Shown: positions 57,321 to 64,000 of the stretch, piece by piece
Position numbering within the stretch: the first letter of the stretch is position 1
Layout: the number at the start of each line of letters is the position of its first letter
Assembly (NCBI GenBank): GCA_050261515.1
Contig: JBLNDJ010000056.1
Span: 1 to 64,000, forward strand
Length of the DNA: 64,000 nucleotides
Direction: 5' to 3'
Origin: JBLNDJ01 sp050261515
GTDB taxonomy: Bacteria > Acidobacteriota > Terriglobia > Bryobacterales > Bryobacteraceae
Program-made: the position numbers and the translations under genes
Notes under the pieces: model-generated
Told to the model about the DNA's origin: nothing
Database searches by the model: none
What the model saw: the letters and a program-made list of their open reading frames with translations, nothing else

Positions 57321-58574
57321 ATGCGAAAAGCAGTGCTGATCGTGTGCCTGGGCGCCACGGCGTGGGCAGCGGACGGCTGGAAGCCCTGGGCCGCGCGCCC
57401 CGAGATCGCCCCGCGCACCTTCATCGATTCGATGCACTCTCGCAGCGGCGCAGGCGCGCTCGCCATCTCGGGCAACAGCAACGCCGCGGCGTACGGCGGA
57501 TGGGAACGCCCGGCCGCGGTCGAGCCCGGCAAGTGGTACCGCTTCGCCGCCTGCTACCGCGCCGAAGGCCTGACCTTCGAGCGCGGCCAGGTGCTGGCGC
57601 GCATCGACTGGCGCACCGCCGACGGCCGGCGCGCGGGCCAGCCCGAATACGTTTGGCGCACCACCGCGCGCGACGGCGACTGGCGGCGCATCGAAGCCGA
57701 AGCGCCCGCGCCCGCCAAGGCCGCCTCGGCGAGGTTGCAACTCTACCTTTCGAACGCTCCGCAGGGCACCGTGTGGTGGGATGAGGTCAAGTTCGAAGCG
57801 ATCGCCGCGCCGCGTCCCCGCCCGGTTACCGTTGTCTCACTGAATTTGCGGCCGAACGGCAAACCCTCGCCCATCGGCGAGTTCGTCGAGCTCGCCCGGA
57901 AGGTGGCGCCCGCGAAAACCGATCTCATCGTGCTGCCGGAAGGCGCCACCGTCGTCGGAACGGGCAAGATTCCGCCCGATGTCGCCGAGGCGGTCCCAGG
58001 CCCGACGACCGCCGCGCTCGGCGATCTGGCCCGCGCTCGCGGCGCCTACGTCGTCGCGGGGCTCTACGAGCGGGACGGCACGGCCATCTACAACACGGCC
58101 GTGCTCATCGACCGCAAAGGCAACCTGGCCGGAAAGTACCGCAAGGTGTACCTGCCGCGCGAGGAGATCGAAGAGGGCCTGACGCCCGGCATCTCCTACC
58201 CGGTGTTCGACACGGACTTCGGCCGCATCGGCATCATGATCTGCTGGGACGTTCAGTACGCCGACCCGGCGCGGGCGCTTGCGCTCGCGGGCGCCGAGCT
58301 GATCCTGCTGCCCATCTGGGGCGGCAACGAGACGCTGGGCAAGGCGCGCGCGATCGAAAACCATGTCTTCCTGGCCTCCTCGGGCTACGACTACCCGACG
58401 TACGTGATGGACCCGAACGGCGAGATCGTCGCTTCGGCTCCGGGGCGCGGGAGCGCGGCCGTTGCGACGATAGACCTCAGCCGCCGCTACGACGATGAGT
58501 GGCTCGGGAACATGCGCGCCCGCTTCATGAAAGAACTGCGGCTGGACGTGCCCGTGGCGCCGGACGCGCGATAG
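57321..58574 (+). CDS. secreted nitrilase-superfamily hydrolase with N-terminal beta-sandwich domain
   Basis: 417 residues. A signal peptide (AVLIVCLGATAWAAD) and a domain of about 140 residues with jelly-roll features (KWYRFAACYRAEGL, VWRTTARDGDWRRIEAEAPAPAKAASARLQLYLSNAPQGTVWWDEV), similar to carbohydrate-binding modules, precede the carbon-nitrogen hydrolase domain. Its catalytic triad is visible: Glu207 (VLPEG), Lys275 (KYRKVYLPR), Cys308 (MICWD). The fold hydrolyses nitriles, amides or N-carbamoyl compounds; secretion and a CBM-like domain suggest a sugar- or glycan-linked amide. It follows purA by 18 bp. Confidence 0.85.
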   Translation: MRKAVLIVCLGATAWAADGWKPWAARPEIAPRTFIDSMHSRSGAGALAISGNSNAAAYGGWERPAAVEPGKWYRFAACYRAEGLTFERGQVLARIDWRTADGRRAGQPEYVWRTTARDGDWRRIEAEAPAPAKAASARLQLYLSNAPQGTVWWDEVKFEAIAAPRPRPVTVVSLNLRPNGKPSPIGEFVELARKVAPAKTDLIVLPEGATVVGTGKIPPDVAEAVPGPTTAALGDLARARGAYVVAGLYERDGTAIYNTAVLIDRKGNLAGKYRKVYLPREEIEEGLTPGISYPVFDTDFGRIGIMICWDVQYADPARALALAGAELILLPIWGGNETLGKARAIENHVFLASSGYDYPTYVMDPNGEIVASAPGRGSAAVATIDLSRRYDDEWLGNMRARFMKELRLDVPVAPDAR

Positions 58575-58608
58575 AATTGAGAAGACCACTGGAGCCGTAA
58601 CGACCCTT

Positions 58609-59811
58609 ATGCACTCACGCCGTAATTTCCTCGGCAGAATGGCGACCGGCCTGGCCGGCACGCTCGCCGTCCCCTCTACCGTTCTCGGAGCCAACGACCG
58701 CATCCGCCTCGGCATCATCGGCCCGGGCGACCGCGGGATGCAGCTCGTGCGCGAGGCGATGGCCTGCCCGAACACCGAGTTCGTGGCTTTCGCCGACGTC
58801 TACACGCGCCGCCTGGAAGACGCCAAACGCCTCGTCCCCACGGCCAAGACGCACCTCGACTACCGTCACCTGCTCGACGACAAGTCGATCGACGCGGTCC
58901 TGATCGCGACGCCGCAGCACCTGCACGCCGAGCACTTCGTGGCCGCGCTCCAGGCGGGCAAGCACGTCTACCAGGAAAAGACGATGGCGTTCACGGTCGA
59001 ACACGCCAAGCGCATGCGCGCCGCCTACGAGCAGGCGGGGCGCCGCGTCGTCCAGATCGGGCACCAGTACACGTCGAGCGGCCAGATCGCCGACGCCGCC
59101 GCGTTCACCTCCGGCGGCCGCCTCGGCAAGATCACCGCGATTCACGCGCATATGTACCGGAACACGCCGCACGGCAAGCCCCAGTGGTCGCGGCCCATCT
59201 ATCCGGACATGACGCAGGAAAACATCGTCTGGAATTCGTTCCTGGGCGAGGCGCCGCGAGTCGCCTTCGACGCAAACCGCTACGCGAACTGGCGCTTCTT
59301 CTGGGATTACTCCGGCGGGAACTTCTACGAGAACATGTGCCACCAGCTTTCGTTCTGGTACAAGGTGCTCGGCATGCAGATTCCCAAGTCCGTGACGGCG
59401 ACCGGCGGCATCTATCTCTGGAAGGACGGCCGCGAGGTGCCCGACACGATGAATGTCGCGATGGAGCACGGCGAAGAGATGCTGTTTTCCTGGGATTCGG
59501 GCTTCGGCAACGACCGGCTTGGCGTTTCCGAGGACGTGCTCGGCACCGACGGCACCATCGAAAAAGCGCAGCAGATCCGCTACGTGCCGCAGAAGGTCAA
59601 CCGCCCCGACGCCACCGAGATTCTGGGGCAGACCAAGACCGAACCCCGCGCGCACATGCAGAATTTTCTCGACGCGATCCGCACCGGCGTCGAGCCGAAT
59701 TGCCCGTTCGAGCTCGGGTTCCGCGTCTCGATCGCGTGCCGCATGGCGGTGGACAGCTACCGCACCGGCCGCACCCTGCGCTGGGATCCGCAGAAGGAAG
59801 AGATCGTATAG
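58609..59811 (+). CDS. Gfo/Idh/MocA family oxidoreductase, Tat-exported
   Basis: 400 residues. N-terminal SRRNFLGRMATGLAGTLAVPS is a Tat signal. The Rossmann domain has RIRLGIIGPGDRGMQLV and FADVYTRRLEDAKRLVP, and the conserved VLIATPQHLHAEHFVAALQAGKHVYQEKTMAFTVEHAKRM (catalytic Lys in QEKTMA). The second domain is SGGRLGKITAIHAH and YWRFFWDYSGG-type. The family oxidises or reduces sugars and inositols with NAD(P); exported versions bring folded cofactor through Tat. It starts 34 bp after the nitrilase-type gene. Confidence 0.92.
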   Translation: MHSRRNFLGRMATGLAGTLAVPSTVLGANDRIRLGIIGPGDRGMQLVREAMACPNTEFVAFADVYTRRLEDAKRLVPTAKTHLDYRHLLDDKSIDAVLIATPQHLHAEHFVAALQAGKHVYQEKTMAFTVEHAKRMRAAYEQAGRRVVQIGHQYTSSGQIADAAAFTSGGRLGKITAIHAHMYRNTPHGKPQWSRPIYPDMTQENIVWNSFLGEAPRVAFDANRYANWRFFWDYSGGNFYENMCHQLSFWYKVLGMQIPKSVTATGGIYLWKDGREVPDTMNVAMEHGEEMLFSWDSGFGNDRLGVSEDVLGTDGTIEKAQQIRYVPQKVNRPDATEILGQTKTEPRAHMQNFLDAIRTGVEPNCPFELGFRVSIACRMAVDSYRTGRTLRWDPQKEEIV

Positions 59812-59883
59812 GCCGCGGCAGGCTCTCCGCCCGCCTCCGCAGGGCGGCCTGAGAGGCCGCCGGAGGCCGGGGCCTGCCCCGCG
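59812..59883. repeat. dispersed palindromic intergenic repeat, copy 2
   Basis: In reverse orientation it shares with copy 1 (11118-11189) the sequence GGGGCAGGCCCCGGCCT and the nested hairpin GGCGGCCTCTCAGGCCGCC, followed by a related GAGGCGGGC end. It begins directly after the oxidoreductase stop codon. Confidence 0.7.
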
Positions 59884-59894
59884 TTTGGCTCAAA

Positions 59895-61040
59895 ATGGAA
59901 TTCGCGCACTCGGCCGAGCAGACGCAGCTTCGAAAGACGGTGCGCGAATTTGCCGGGGCGGAGCTTGCGCCGCACACGCTCGAGTGGGACGAGGCGCAGA
60001 CCTTCCCGCGCGGCGCCATCCGCAAGATCGCCGCGCTCGGCTACATGGGCGCGATCTTTCCCGAGGACCTCGGGGGCGCGGGCCTCGGCTACATAGACTA
60101 CGCCATCGTCATCGAGGAACTGGCGCGCATCGACCCCTCGGTCGCCCTGATCGTCGCTGCTCACACCTCGCTCTGCGCGAACCACATTTATACGGCGGGC
60201 ACCGACGAGCAGCGGCGGAAGTACGTGCCGCGCCTGGCCTCGGGCGAGTGGCTCGGAAGCTGGTCGCTGACCGAACCCGAAGCGGGCTCGGACGCCGCGG
60301 GCACGCGAACGCAGGCCGTTCGCGAAGATGGCTGCTGGGTTCTCAACGGATCGAAGACGTTCACCACGAACGCCCACGAGGCCGACGTCTGCGTAGCCAT
60401 GGCGGTGACCGACCGGGCCGCCGCGCACCACGGCATCTCGGCGTTCGTCATCGACAAAGGCACGCCCGGCTTCCGTCTCGGCCGCAAGGAAAACAAGCTG
60501 GGCATGCGCGCCAGCCCGACCGGCGAAGTCATCTTCGAAAACTGCCGGCTCCCGCGGGAGCAGCTTCTCGGAAGCGAGGGCCGCGGATTCATCGACAGTC
60601 TGAAGATTCTCGACGGAGGCCGCATCTCAATCGCCGCCCTCGCGGTCGGGACCGCGCAGGGGGCCTACGACATCGCCCTGCGCTACGCGCAGCAGCGCAA
60701 GCAATTCGGGAAGCCGATCTCGGAGTTCCAGGCGATCCAGTTCAAGCTGGCCGACATGGCCGCCTCGATCGACGCCGCGCGGCTTCTCACGTACCGGGCC
60801 GGCTGGATGAAAGACGCGGGCCAGCGGGTCACCAAGGAAGCGGCCATCGCGAAGTTGTTCGCCTCGGAAATGGCCGTCAAAGCCTGCGACCAGGCCGTGC
60901 AAATTCTCGGCGGTTACGGCTTCATCAAGGATTACCGGGTGGAGAAGTTCTACCGCGACGTGAAGCTATGCACCATCGGAGAAGGCACAAGCGAAATCCA
61001 GCGGCTGGTCATCGCCAGGCAGATCCTGAAATCCGCATGA
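59895..61040 (+). CDS. acyl-CoA dehydrogenase
   Basis: 381 residues of the SCAD/BCAD-like family: FGAI-type FPEDLGGAGLGYIDYAIVIEELARIDPSVALIVAAHTSL, SLTEPEAGSDAAGTRTQAV (FAD and substrate contacts), NGSKTFTTNAHEADVCV, RAYQGAYDIALRYAQQRKQFGKPISEFQAIQFKLADMA, and C-terminal QILGGYGFIKDYRVEKFYRDVKLCTIGEGTSEIQRLVIA, with the catalytic Glu expected in IGEGTSE. It oxidises short or branched acyl-CoAs, matching the propionate/branched-chain genes downstream. Confidence 0.94.
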   Translation: MEFAHSAEQTQLRKTVREFAGAELAPHTLEWDEAQTFPRGAIRKIAALGYMGAIFPEDLGGAGLGYIDYAIVIEELARIDPSVALIVAAHTSLCANHIYTAGTDEQRRKYVPRLASGEWLGSWSLTEPEAGSDAAGTRTQAVREDGCWVLNGSKTFTTNAHEADVCVAMAVTDRAAAHHGISAFVIDKGTPGFRLGRKENKLGMRASPTGEVIFENCRLPREQLLGSEGRGFIDSLKILDGGRISIAALAVGTAQGAYDIALRYAQQRKQFGKPISEFQAIQFKLADMAASIDAARLLTYRAGWMKDAGQRVTKEAAIAKLFASEMAVKACDQAVQILGGYGFIKDYRVEKFYRDVKLCTIGEGTSEIQRLVIARQILKSA

Positions 61041-61054
61041 ACCAGAGAAATCAA

Positions 61055-61130
61055 ATCGGCGTTCATCTGCGTTCACCCGCGGCTTAAAATGTTTTTATTC
61101 AGCCGCCGATAAACGCAGATGAACGCAGAC
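61055..61130. repeat. inverted repeat element, copy B
   Basis: Arms 61055-61082 and 61103-61130 correspond to copy A at 55891-55966 with several substitutions and a spacer of 20 bp including AAAATGTTTTTATTCAG. The right arm contains the ATG and next three codons of the meaB gene (61119-61130), so the element overlaps the coding sequence. Confidence 0.8.
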
Positions 61131-62021
61131 AAAATCCTCGCGGGCGACGCCCGCGCCCTGGCCCGCGCCGCCACGGCTATCGAGAACCGCAGGCCCGAGG
61201 CGCTCGCGCTGCTCCAGGAGCTCTTTCCCCGCACCGGCCGCGCCACCGTGATCGGCGTGACCGGCGCGCCCGGAGCGGGCAAGAGCACGCTCGTCGATCA
61301 GCTCGCGCGCGCGCTGCGCCGCGAGAACCGCCAGGTCGGCATCGTCGCCGTCGATCCGAGCAGCCCGTTTTCGGGCGGCGCGATCCTCGGCGACCGGATC
61401 CGCATGCAGGCGCACCACACCGACCCCGGCGTTTTCATCCGCTCCATGGCCACGCGCGGCGCATTCGGCGGGCTCGCCGCGGCCACCACGGATATCGCCC
61501 TGCTGCTCGACGCCGCGGGCAGGGACACCGTCCTGGTTGAAACCGTCGGCGTCGGCCAGGACGAAATCGAGATCGGGCGCCTGGCCGACGTGACCGTCGT
61601 CGTCCTCGTCCCCGGCATGGGCGACGATGTGCAGGCGATCAAAGCGGGTATTATGGAGATCGCCGACATCTTCGTAATCAACAAGTCGGACCGCCCCGGG
61701 GTCGATACGCTCGAGCGTGAATTGCGCGCGCTGCTGGCGATTGGTACCGGCCGTGAAGGCTGGCAGCCGCCGATCCTGCGCGTGGTCGCAACCGAAGGGA
61801 AAGGAATCAGCGAGGTCCTTGCCGCGGTCCGCGAGTTCCGCGCGGCCGGCTCAGACAGCGGCCGCCGGGCGCGCTTGTGGACCGTCCGGCTCCGCGAGAT
61901 GCTCCGCGAACGGCTGCTCGACCGGCTCTCGAACGACGAACTGGAAGCAGCCGCGGCGGACGTCGCGGCCAGGCGGCGGGACCCGTACTCAATCATCGAT
62001 GAGTGGCTCGAAAGAATATAA
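61119..62021 (+). CDS. meaB: methylmalonyl-CoA mutase-associated GTPase MeaB
   Basis: 300 residues. G3E-type P-loop GAPGAGKST (49-57), VAVDPSSPFSGGAILGDRIRMQ, the diagnostic FIRSMATRGAFGGLA, VETVGVGQDEIEIG, and NKSD guanine specificity motif. C-terminal dimerisation region about 230-300. MeaB protects and loads the B12-dependent methylmalonyl-CoA mutase; the epimerase of the same pathway is the next gene. Mutase itself is not in the window. The start codon lies inside a palindromic repeat arm; another start is not available before the P-loop region. Confidence 0.95.
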   Translation: MNADKILAGDARALARAATAIENRRPEALALLQELFPRTGRATVIGVTGAPGAGKSTLVDQLARALRRENRQVGIVAVDPSSPFSGGAILGDRIRMQAHHTDPGVFIRSMATRGAFGGLAAATTDIALLLDAAGRDTVLVETVGVGQDEIEIGRLADVTVVVLVPGMGDDVQAIKAGIMEIADIFVINKSDRPGVDTLERELRALLAIGTGREGWQPPILRVVATEGKGISEVLAAVREFRAAGSDSGRRARLWTVRLREMLRERLLDRLSNDELEAAAADVAARRRDPYSIIDEWLERI

Positions 62022-62415
62022 AATCGACCATCTCGGCATTGCCGTGCGCTCGCTCGACCAGGCGCTGCGCTTCTATGAGGACGCGCTCGGCATGACGGCC
62101 GGGGCGCGCGAAACCGTCGCGCAGGAGAAAGTCAACGTCGCGATGCTGCCCTGCGGCGGCCCGCGCCTGGAGTTGCTCGAGCCTACGGCGCCCGACTCGG
62201 CCATCGGCCGCTTTCTCGAAAAGCGCGGCGAGGGGCTGCACCATGTCGCGCTGCTGGTGCCCGACTTGCCCGCCGCCGTCGAGCGGCTCAAGGCCTCTGG
62301 CGCGCGGCTGCTCAACGAACCCCGGCAGGGCGCGGGCGGCCACACGTACGTTTTCATCCACCCCGCCTCCACCGGCGGCGTACTTCTCGAACTGATCCAG
62401 GAGCACACAGCTTGA
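61999..62415 (+). CDS. mce: methylmalonyl-CoA epimerase
   Basis: 138 residues of the vicinal oxygen chelate fold: KIDHLGIAVRSLDQALRFYEDALGM (metal His), LPCGGPRLELLEPTAPDSAIGRFLEKRGEGLHHVALLVPDL (metal His), FIHPASTGGVLLELIQ (catalytic/metal Glu). It epimerises (S)- to (R)-methylmalonyl-CoA for the mutase. The ATG at 61999 overlaps meaB by 23 bp, indicating coupled translation. Confidence 0.95.
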   Translation: MSGSKEYKIDHLGIAVRSLDQALRFYEDALGMTAGARETVAQEKVNVAMLPCGGPRLELLEPTAPDSAIGRFLEKRGEGLHHVALLVPDLPAAVERLKASGARLLNEPRQGAGGHTYVFIHPASTGGVLLELIQEHTA

Positions 62416-63269
62416 ACGCGCAAATCGGAATCATCGGCGGCAGCGGGCTCTATTCCATGCCCGGATTCGAAGTGCAGCAGGAGGTCGCGATCGACACGCC
62501 ATGGGGCAAGCCCTCGGACCCGTATGTAGTCGGGAAGCTCGCGGGCAGGCAGGTCGCGTTTCTGGCGCGGCACGGCCGCGGCCACCGCATCTCGCCTTCG
62601 GAGCTGAACTTCCGCGCGAACATTTACGGATTCAAGTCGCTCGGCGTCGAGCGCATCATTTCGCTCAGCGCCGTGGGCTCGCTCAAGGAAGAGCACCGGC
62701 CGCTCGATTTCGTCATCCCGGATCAGTTCTTCGACCGCACCAAGGCGCGCCCGTCCACGTTCTACGGCGACGGCCTGGTCGTGCACATCAGCTTCGCCGA
62801 TCCGGTCTGCCCGCAGCTTTCGCAGGTCGCCTGCAAGGCCTGCGCGGAGGTCGGGGTCACGACGAAGCTCGGCGGCACCTACCTCTGCATGGAGGGCCCG
62901 CAGTTCTCGACCAAGGCCGAATCGCACGTCTACCGGAGCTGGGGCATGGACGTCATCGGGATGACGAACCTGCAGGAAGCAAAGCTCGCGCGTGAAGCCG
63001 AGATCTGCTACGTAACCATCGCCATGGTGACCGATTACGACTGCTGGCACGCCGATCACGACGCCGTCACTGTCACCGACATCATCGCGAACCTTACCAA
63101 GAACGCCGAAAACGCCTGCAAAGTCGTCGAAAAAGCAGTCGCGGCTATGCCGGCCGAGCGCACCTGCCAGTGCGGCCGCGCGCTCGAGCACGCCATCATC
63201 ACGGATCGCAAGCAGGTGCCCGAGGCCACGCGCAAAAAGCTGGAGCTGCTGGTTGGGAAATACCTCTAA
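62412..63269 (+). CDS. mtnP: S-methyl-5'-thioadenosine phosphorylase
   Basis: 285 residues from a TTG overlapping the epimerase stop (TTGA). IGIIGGSGLYSMPGFE, phosphate-binding RHGRGHRISPSE, SLSAVGSLKEE, YLCMEGPQFSTKAES and MTNLQEAKLARE with VTDYDCW are typical of MTAP. It cleaves MTA to adenine and methylthioribose-1-phosphate in methionine salvage. Other salvage genes are not present here. Confidence 0.94.
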   Translation: MNAQIGIIGGSGLYSMPGFEVQQEVAIDTPWGKPSDPYVVGKLAGRQVAFLARHGRGHRISPSELNFRANIYGFKSLGVERIISLSAVGSLKEEHRPLDFVIPDQFFDRTKARPSTFYGDGLVVHISFADPVCPQLSQVACKACAEVGVTTKLGGTYLCMEGPQFSTKAESHVYRSWGMDVIGMTNLQEAKLAREAEICYVTIAMVTDYDCWHADHDAVTVTDIIANLTKNAENACKVVEKAVAAMPAERTCQCGRALEHAIITDRKQVPEATRKKLELLVGKYL

Positions 63270-64000
63270 CACCGCGCGCGCGCTTCTCGCGGCCATTCTC
63301 CGAGGCGACCCATGGCCGCGAGCCGAACTCCAGAAACTGATCGAAGGCGAGGCCCCGGAGCTCTTCTCTATCGTCGCCGAAGGCCTCGCGGACCAGTTCG
63401 AGCCGCGCCTCGCGCAGCCCTACGCCGAGATGTTCGCGGAAGTGATCGCCTCGGCGATACCCGAATTCGACCCCGCGGACCTCGTCGCCCGCTACCACCG
63501 CATCCGTCACCCGCGGCAACTCACCGGCGACCCGAGCACCGTCTTCGTTCTCTCCAGAGTCACCCTAGGCGCGGACATCGCCATCACCAGCGTGATCCTC
63601 GACGGCCTGAAACGCCGTCTCCCCCGCGCGCGCATCGTCTTCGCAGGCCCGCGCAAGAGCTACGAACTATTCGCCGCCGATCCGCGCATCGAGCACCTCC
63701 CCATCTCGTACGCGCGCCGCATCGCGATCCCAGTTGAGCTCAACGAGCCCGGCAGCATTGTGGTCGATCCCGATTCGCGCATCACGCAGCTCGGCCTGCT
63801 GCCCGTCTGCCCGGAGGAAAGCTACTATTTCTTCGACACCCACGCCTGGGAGGGAAGCGAATCGCTCGGCTGTATGGCGCGAAACTGGGTCGCGCAAACT
63901 TTCGGCGTGCCGGACGCAAGAGCCTACATCGCGCCCGCCGAGCACCCCGAAGGCGCGGCCATCGCGGTCAGCCTCGGAGTCGGCGGCAATCCCGCCAAGC
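63253..64000 (+). CDS. GT9-like glycosyltransferase (heptosyltransferase-type), partial
   Basis: Open frame from a TTG at 63253 (17-bp overlap with mtnP) through the window end, 249 codons seen. An N-terminal helical region (ARALLAAILRGDPWPRAELQ, EMFAEVIASAIPEFDPADLVARYHRIR) leads to VFVLSRVTLGADIAITSVILDGLKRRLPRARIVFAGPRKSYELFAADPRIEHLPISYA, close to the N-terminal Rossmann domain of ADP-heptose:LPS heptosyltransferases. The C-terminal nucleotide-sugar domain lies beyond the window. Start is uncertain. Confidence 0.65.
   Translation, partial: MGNTSNTARALLAAILRGDPWPRAELQKLIEGEAPELFSIVAEGLADQFEPRLAQPYAEMFAEVIASAIPEFDPADLVARYHRIRHPRQLTGDPSTVFVLSRVTLGADIAITSVILDGLKRRLPRARIVFAGPRKSYELFAADPRIEHLPISYARRIAIPVELNEPGSIVVDPDSRITQLGLLPVCPEESYYFFDTHAWEGSESLGCMARNWVAQTFGVPDARAYIAPAEHPEGAAIAVSLGVGGNPAK

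Overview
The window looks like a chromosomal piece of an acidobacterium, probably a Solibacter/Bryobacter-type lineage. The grounds are indirect: high GC apart from the left 3.9 kb, an ADOP-type duplicated permease, an ECF sigma factor overlapping a membrane Ser/Thr kinase, a transketolase split into two subunits, several Tat-exported oxidoreductases and hydrolases, and dispersed intergenic palindromes. No rRNA, tRNA, integrase, transposase or CRISPR array was recognised.

Layout. 1-3.9 kb: AT-richer segment with an ADOP permease, a 5'-truncated ABC exporter ATPase and a lipoprotein. Its right edge cuts off a HEPN toxin gene whose MntA-type nucleotidyltransferase partner is intact. 4.3-11.1 kb: orphan HigA-type regulator, small basic protein, secreted beta-helix protein, M20 peptidase, ECF sigma/kinase pair and a lipoprotein. 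17.3-11.2 kb (minus): likely operon of quinone reductase, M24 peptidase, accB, accC, a secreted protein, proC and a PIG-L deacetylase. 18.5-17.5 kb (minus): secreted protein of unknown function. 24.4-18.6 kb (minus): branched-chain amino acid operon ilvB-ilvN-ilvC-cimA plus one unknown gene. It is preceded by a 38-codon leader peptide rich in Leu/Val/Ile and a textbook terminator/antiterminator, so it is probably controlled by translation-coupled attenuation.

24.7-41.2 kb (plus): a compact set of tailed-phage structural genes: small and large terminase, portal, scaffold, P22-like coat protein, head-tail connectors, tail tube, tail chaperones with a -1 frameshift site, a very short tape-measure candidate, distal tail proteins, a 1292-residue hub with a lambda gpL-like four-cysteine domain, and a 910-residue tail-tip protein. 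No integrase, repressor, replication, protease or lysis gene was seen. Host-type repeats sit between its genes, so it reads as a domesticated prophage or gene-transfer-agent-like particle.

41.2-50.9 kb (plus): GH36 galactosidase, orphan Wzt-type ATPase, sodium/solute symporter, M24 peptidase, a GH31-like protein lacking its catalytic barrel segment, a polyferredoxin and an M19 dipeptidase. 51.0-54.3 kb: tiny Lys/Ala-rich peptide, NarL-type two-component pair, split transketolase. 54.6-64 kb (plus): CaCA-type exchanger, purA, secreted nitrilase-fold hydrolase, Gfo/Idh/MocA oxidoreductase, acyl-CoA dehydrogenase, MeaB GTPase, methylmalonyl-CoA epimerase, MTA phosphorylase and the start of a GT9-like glycosyltransferase.
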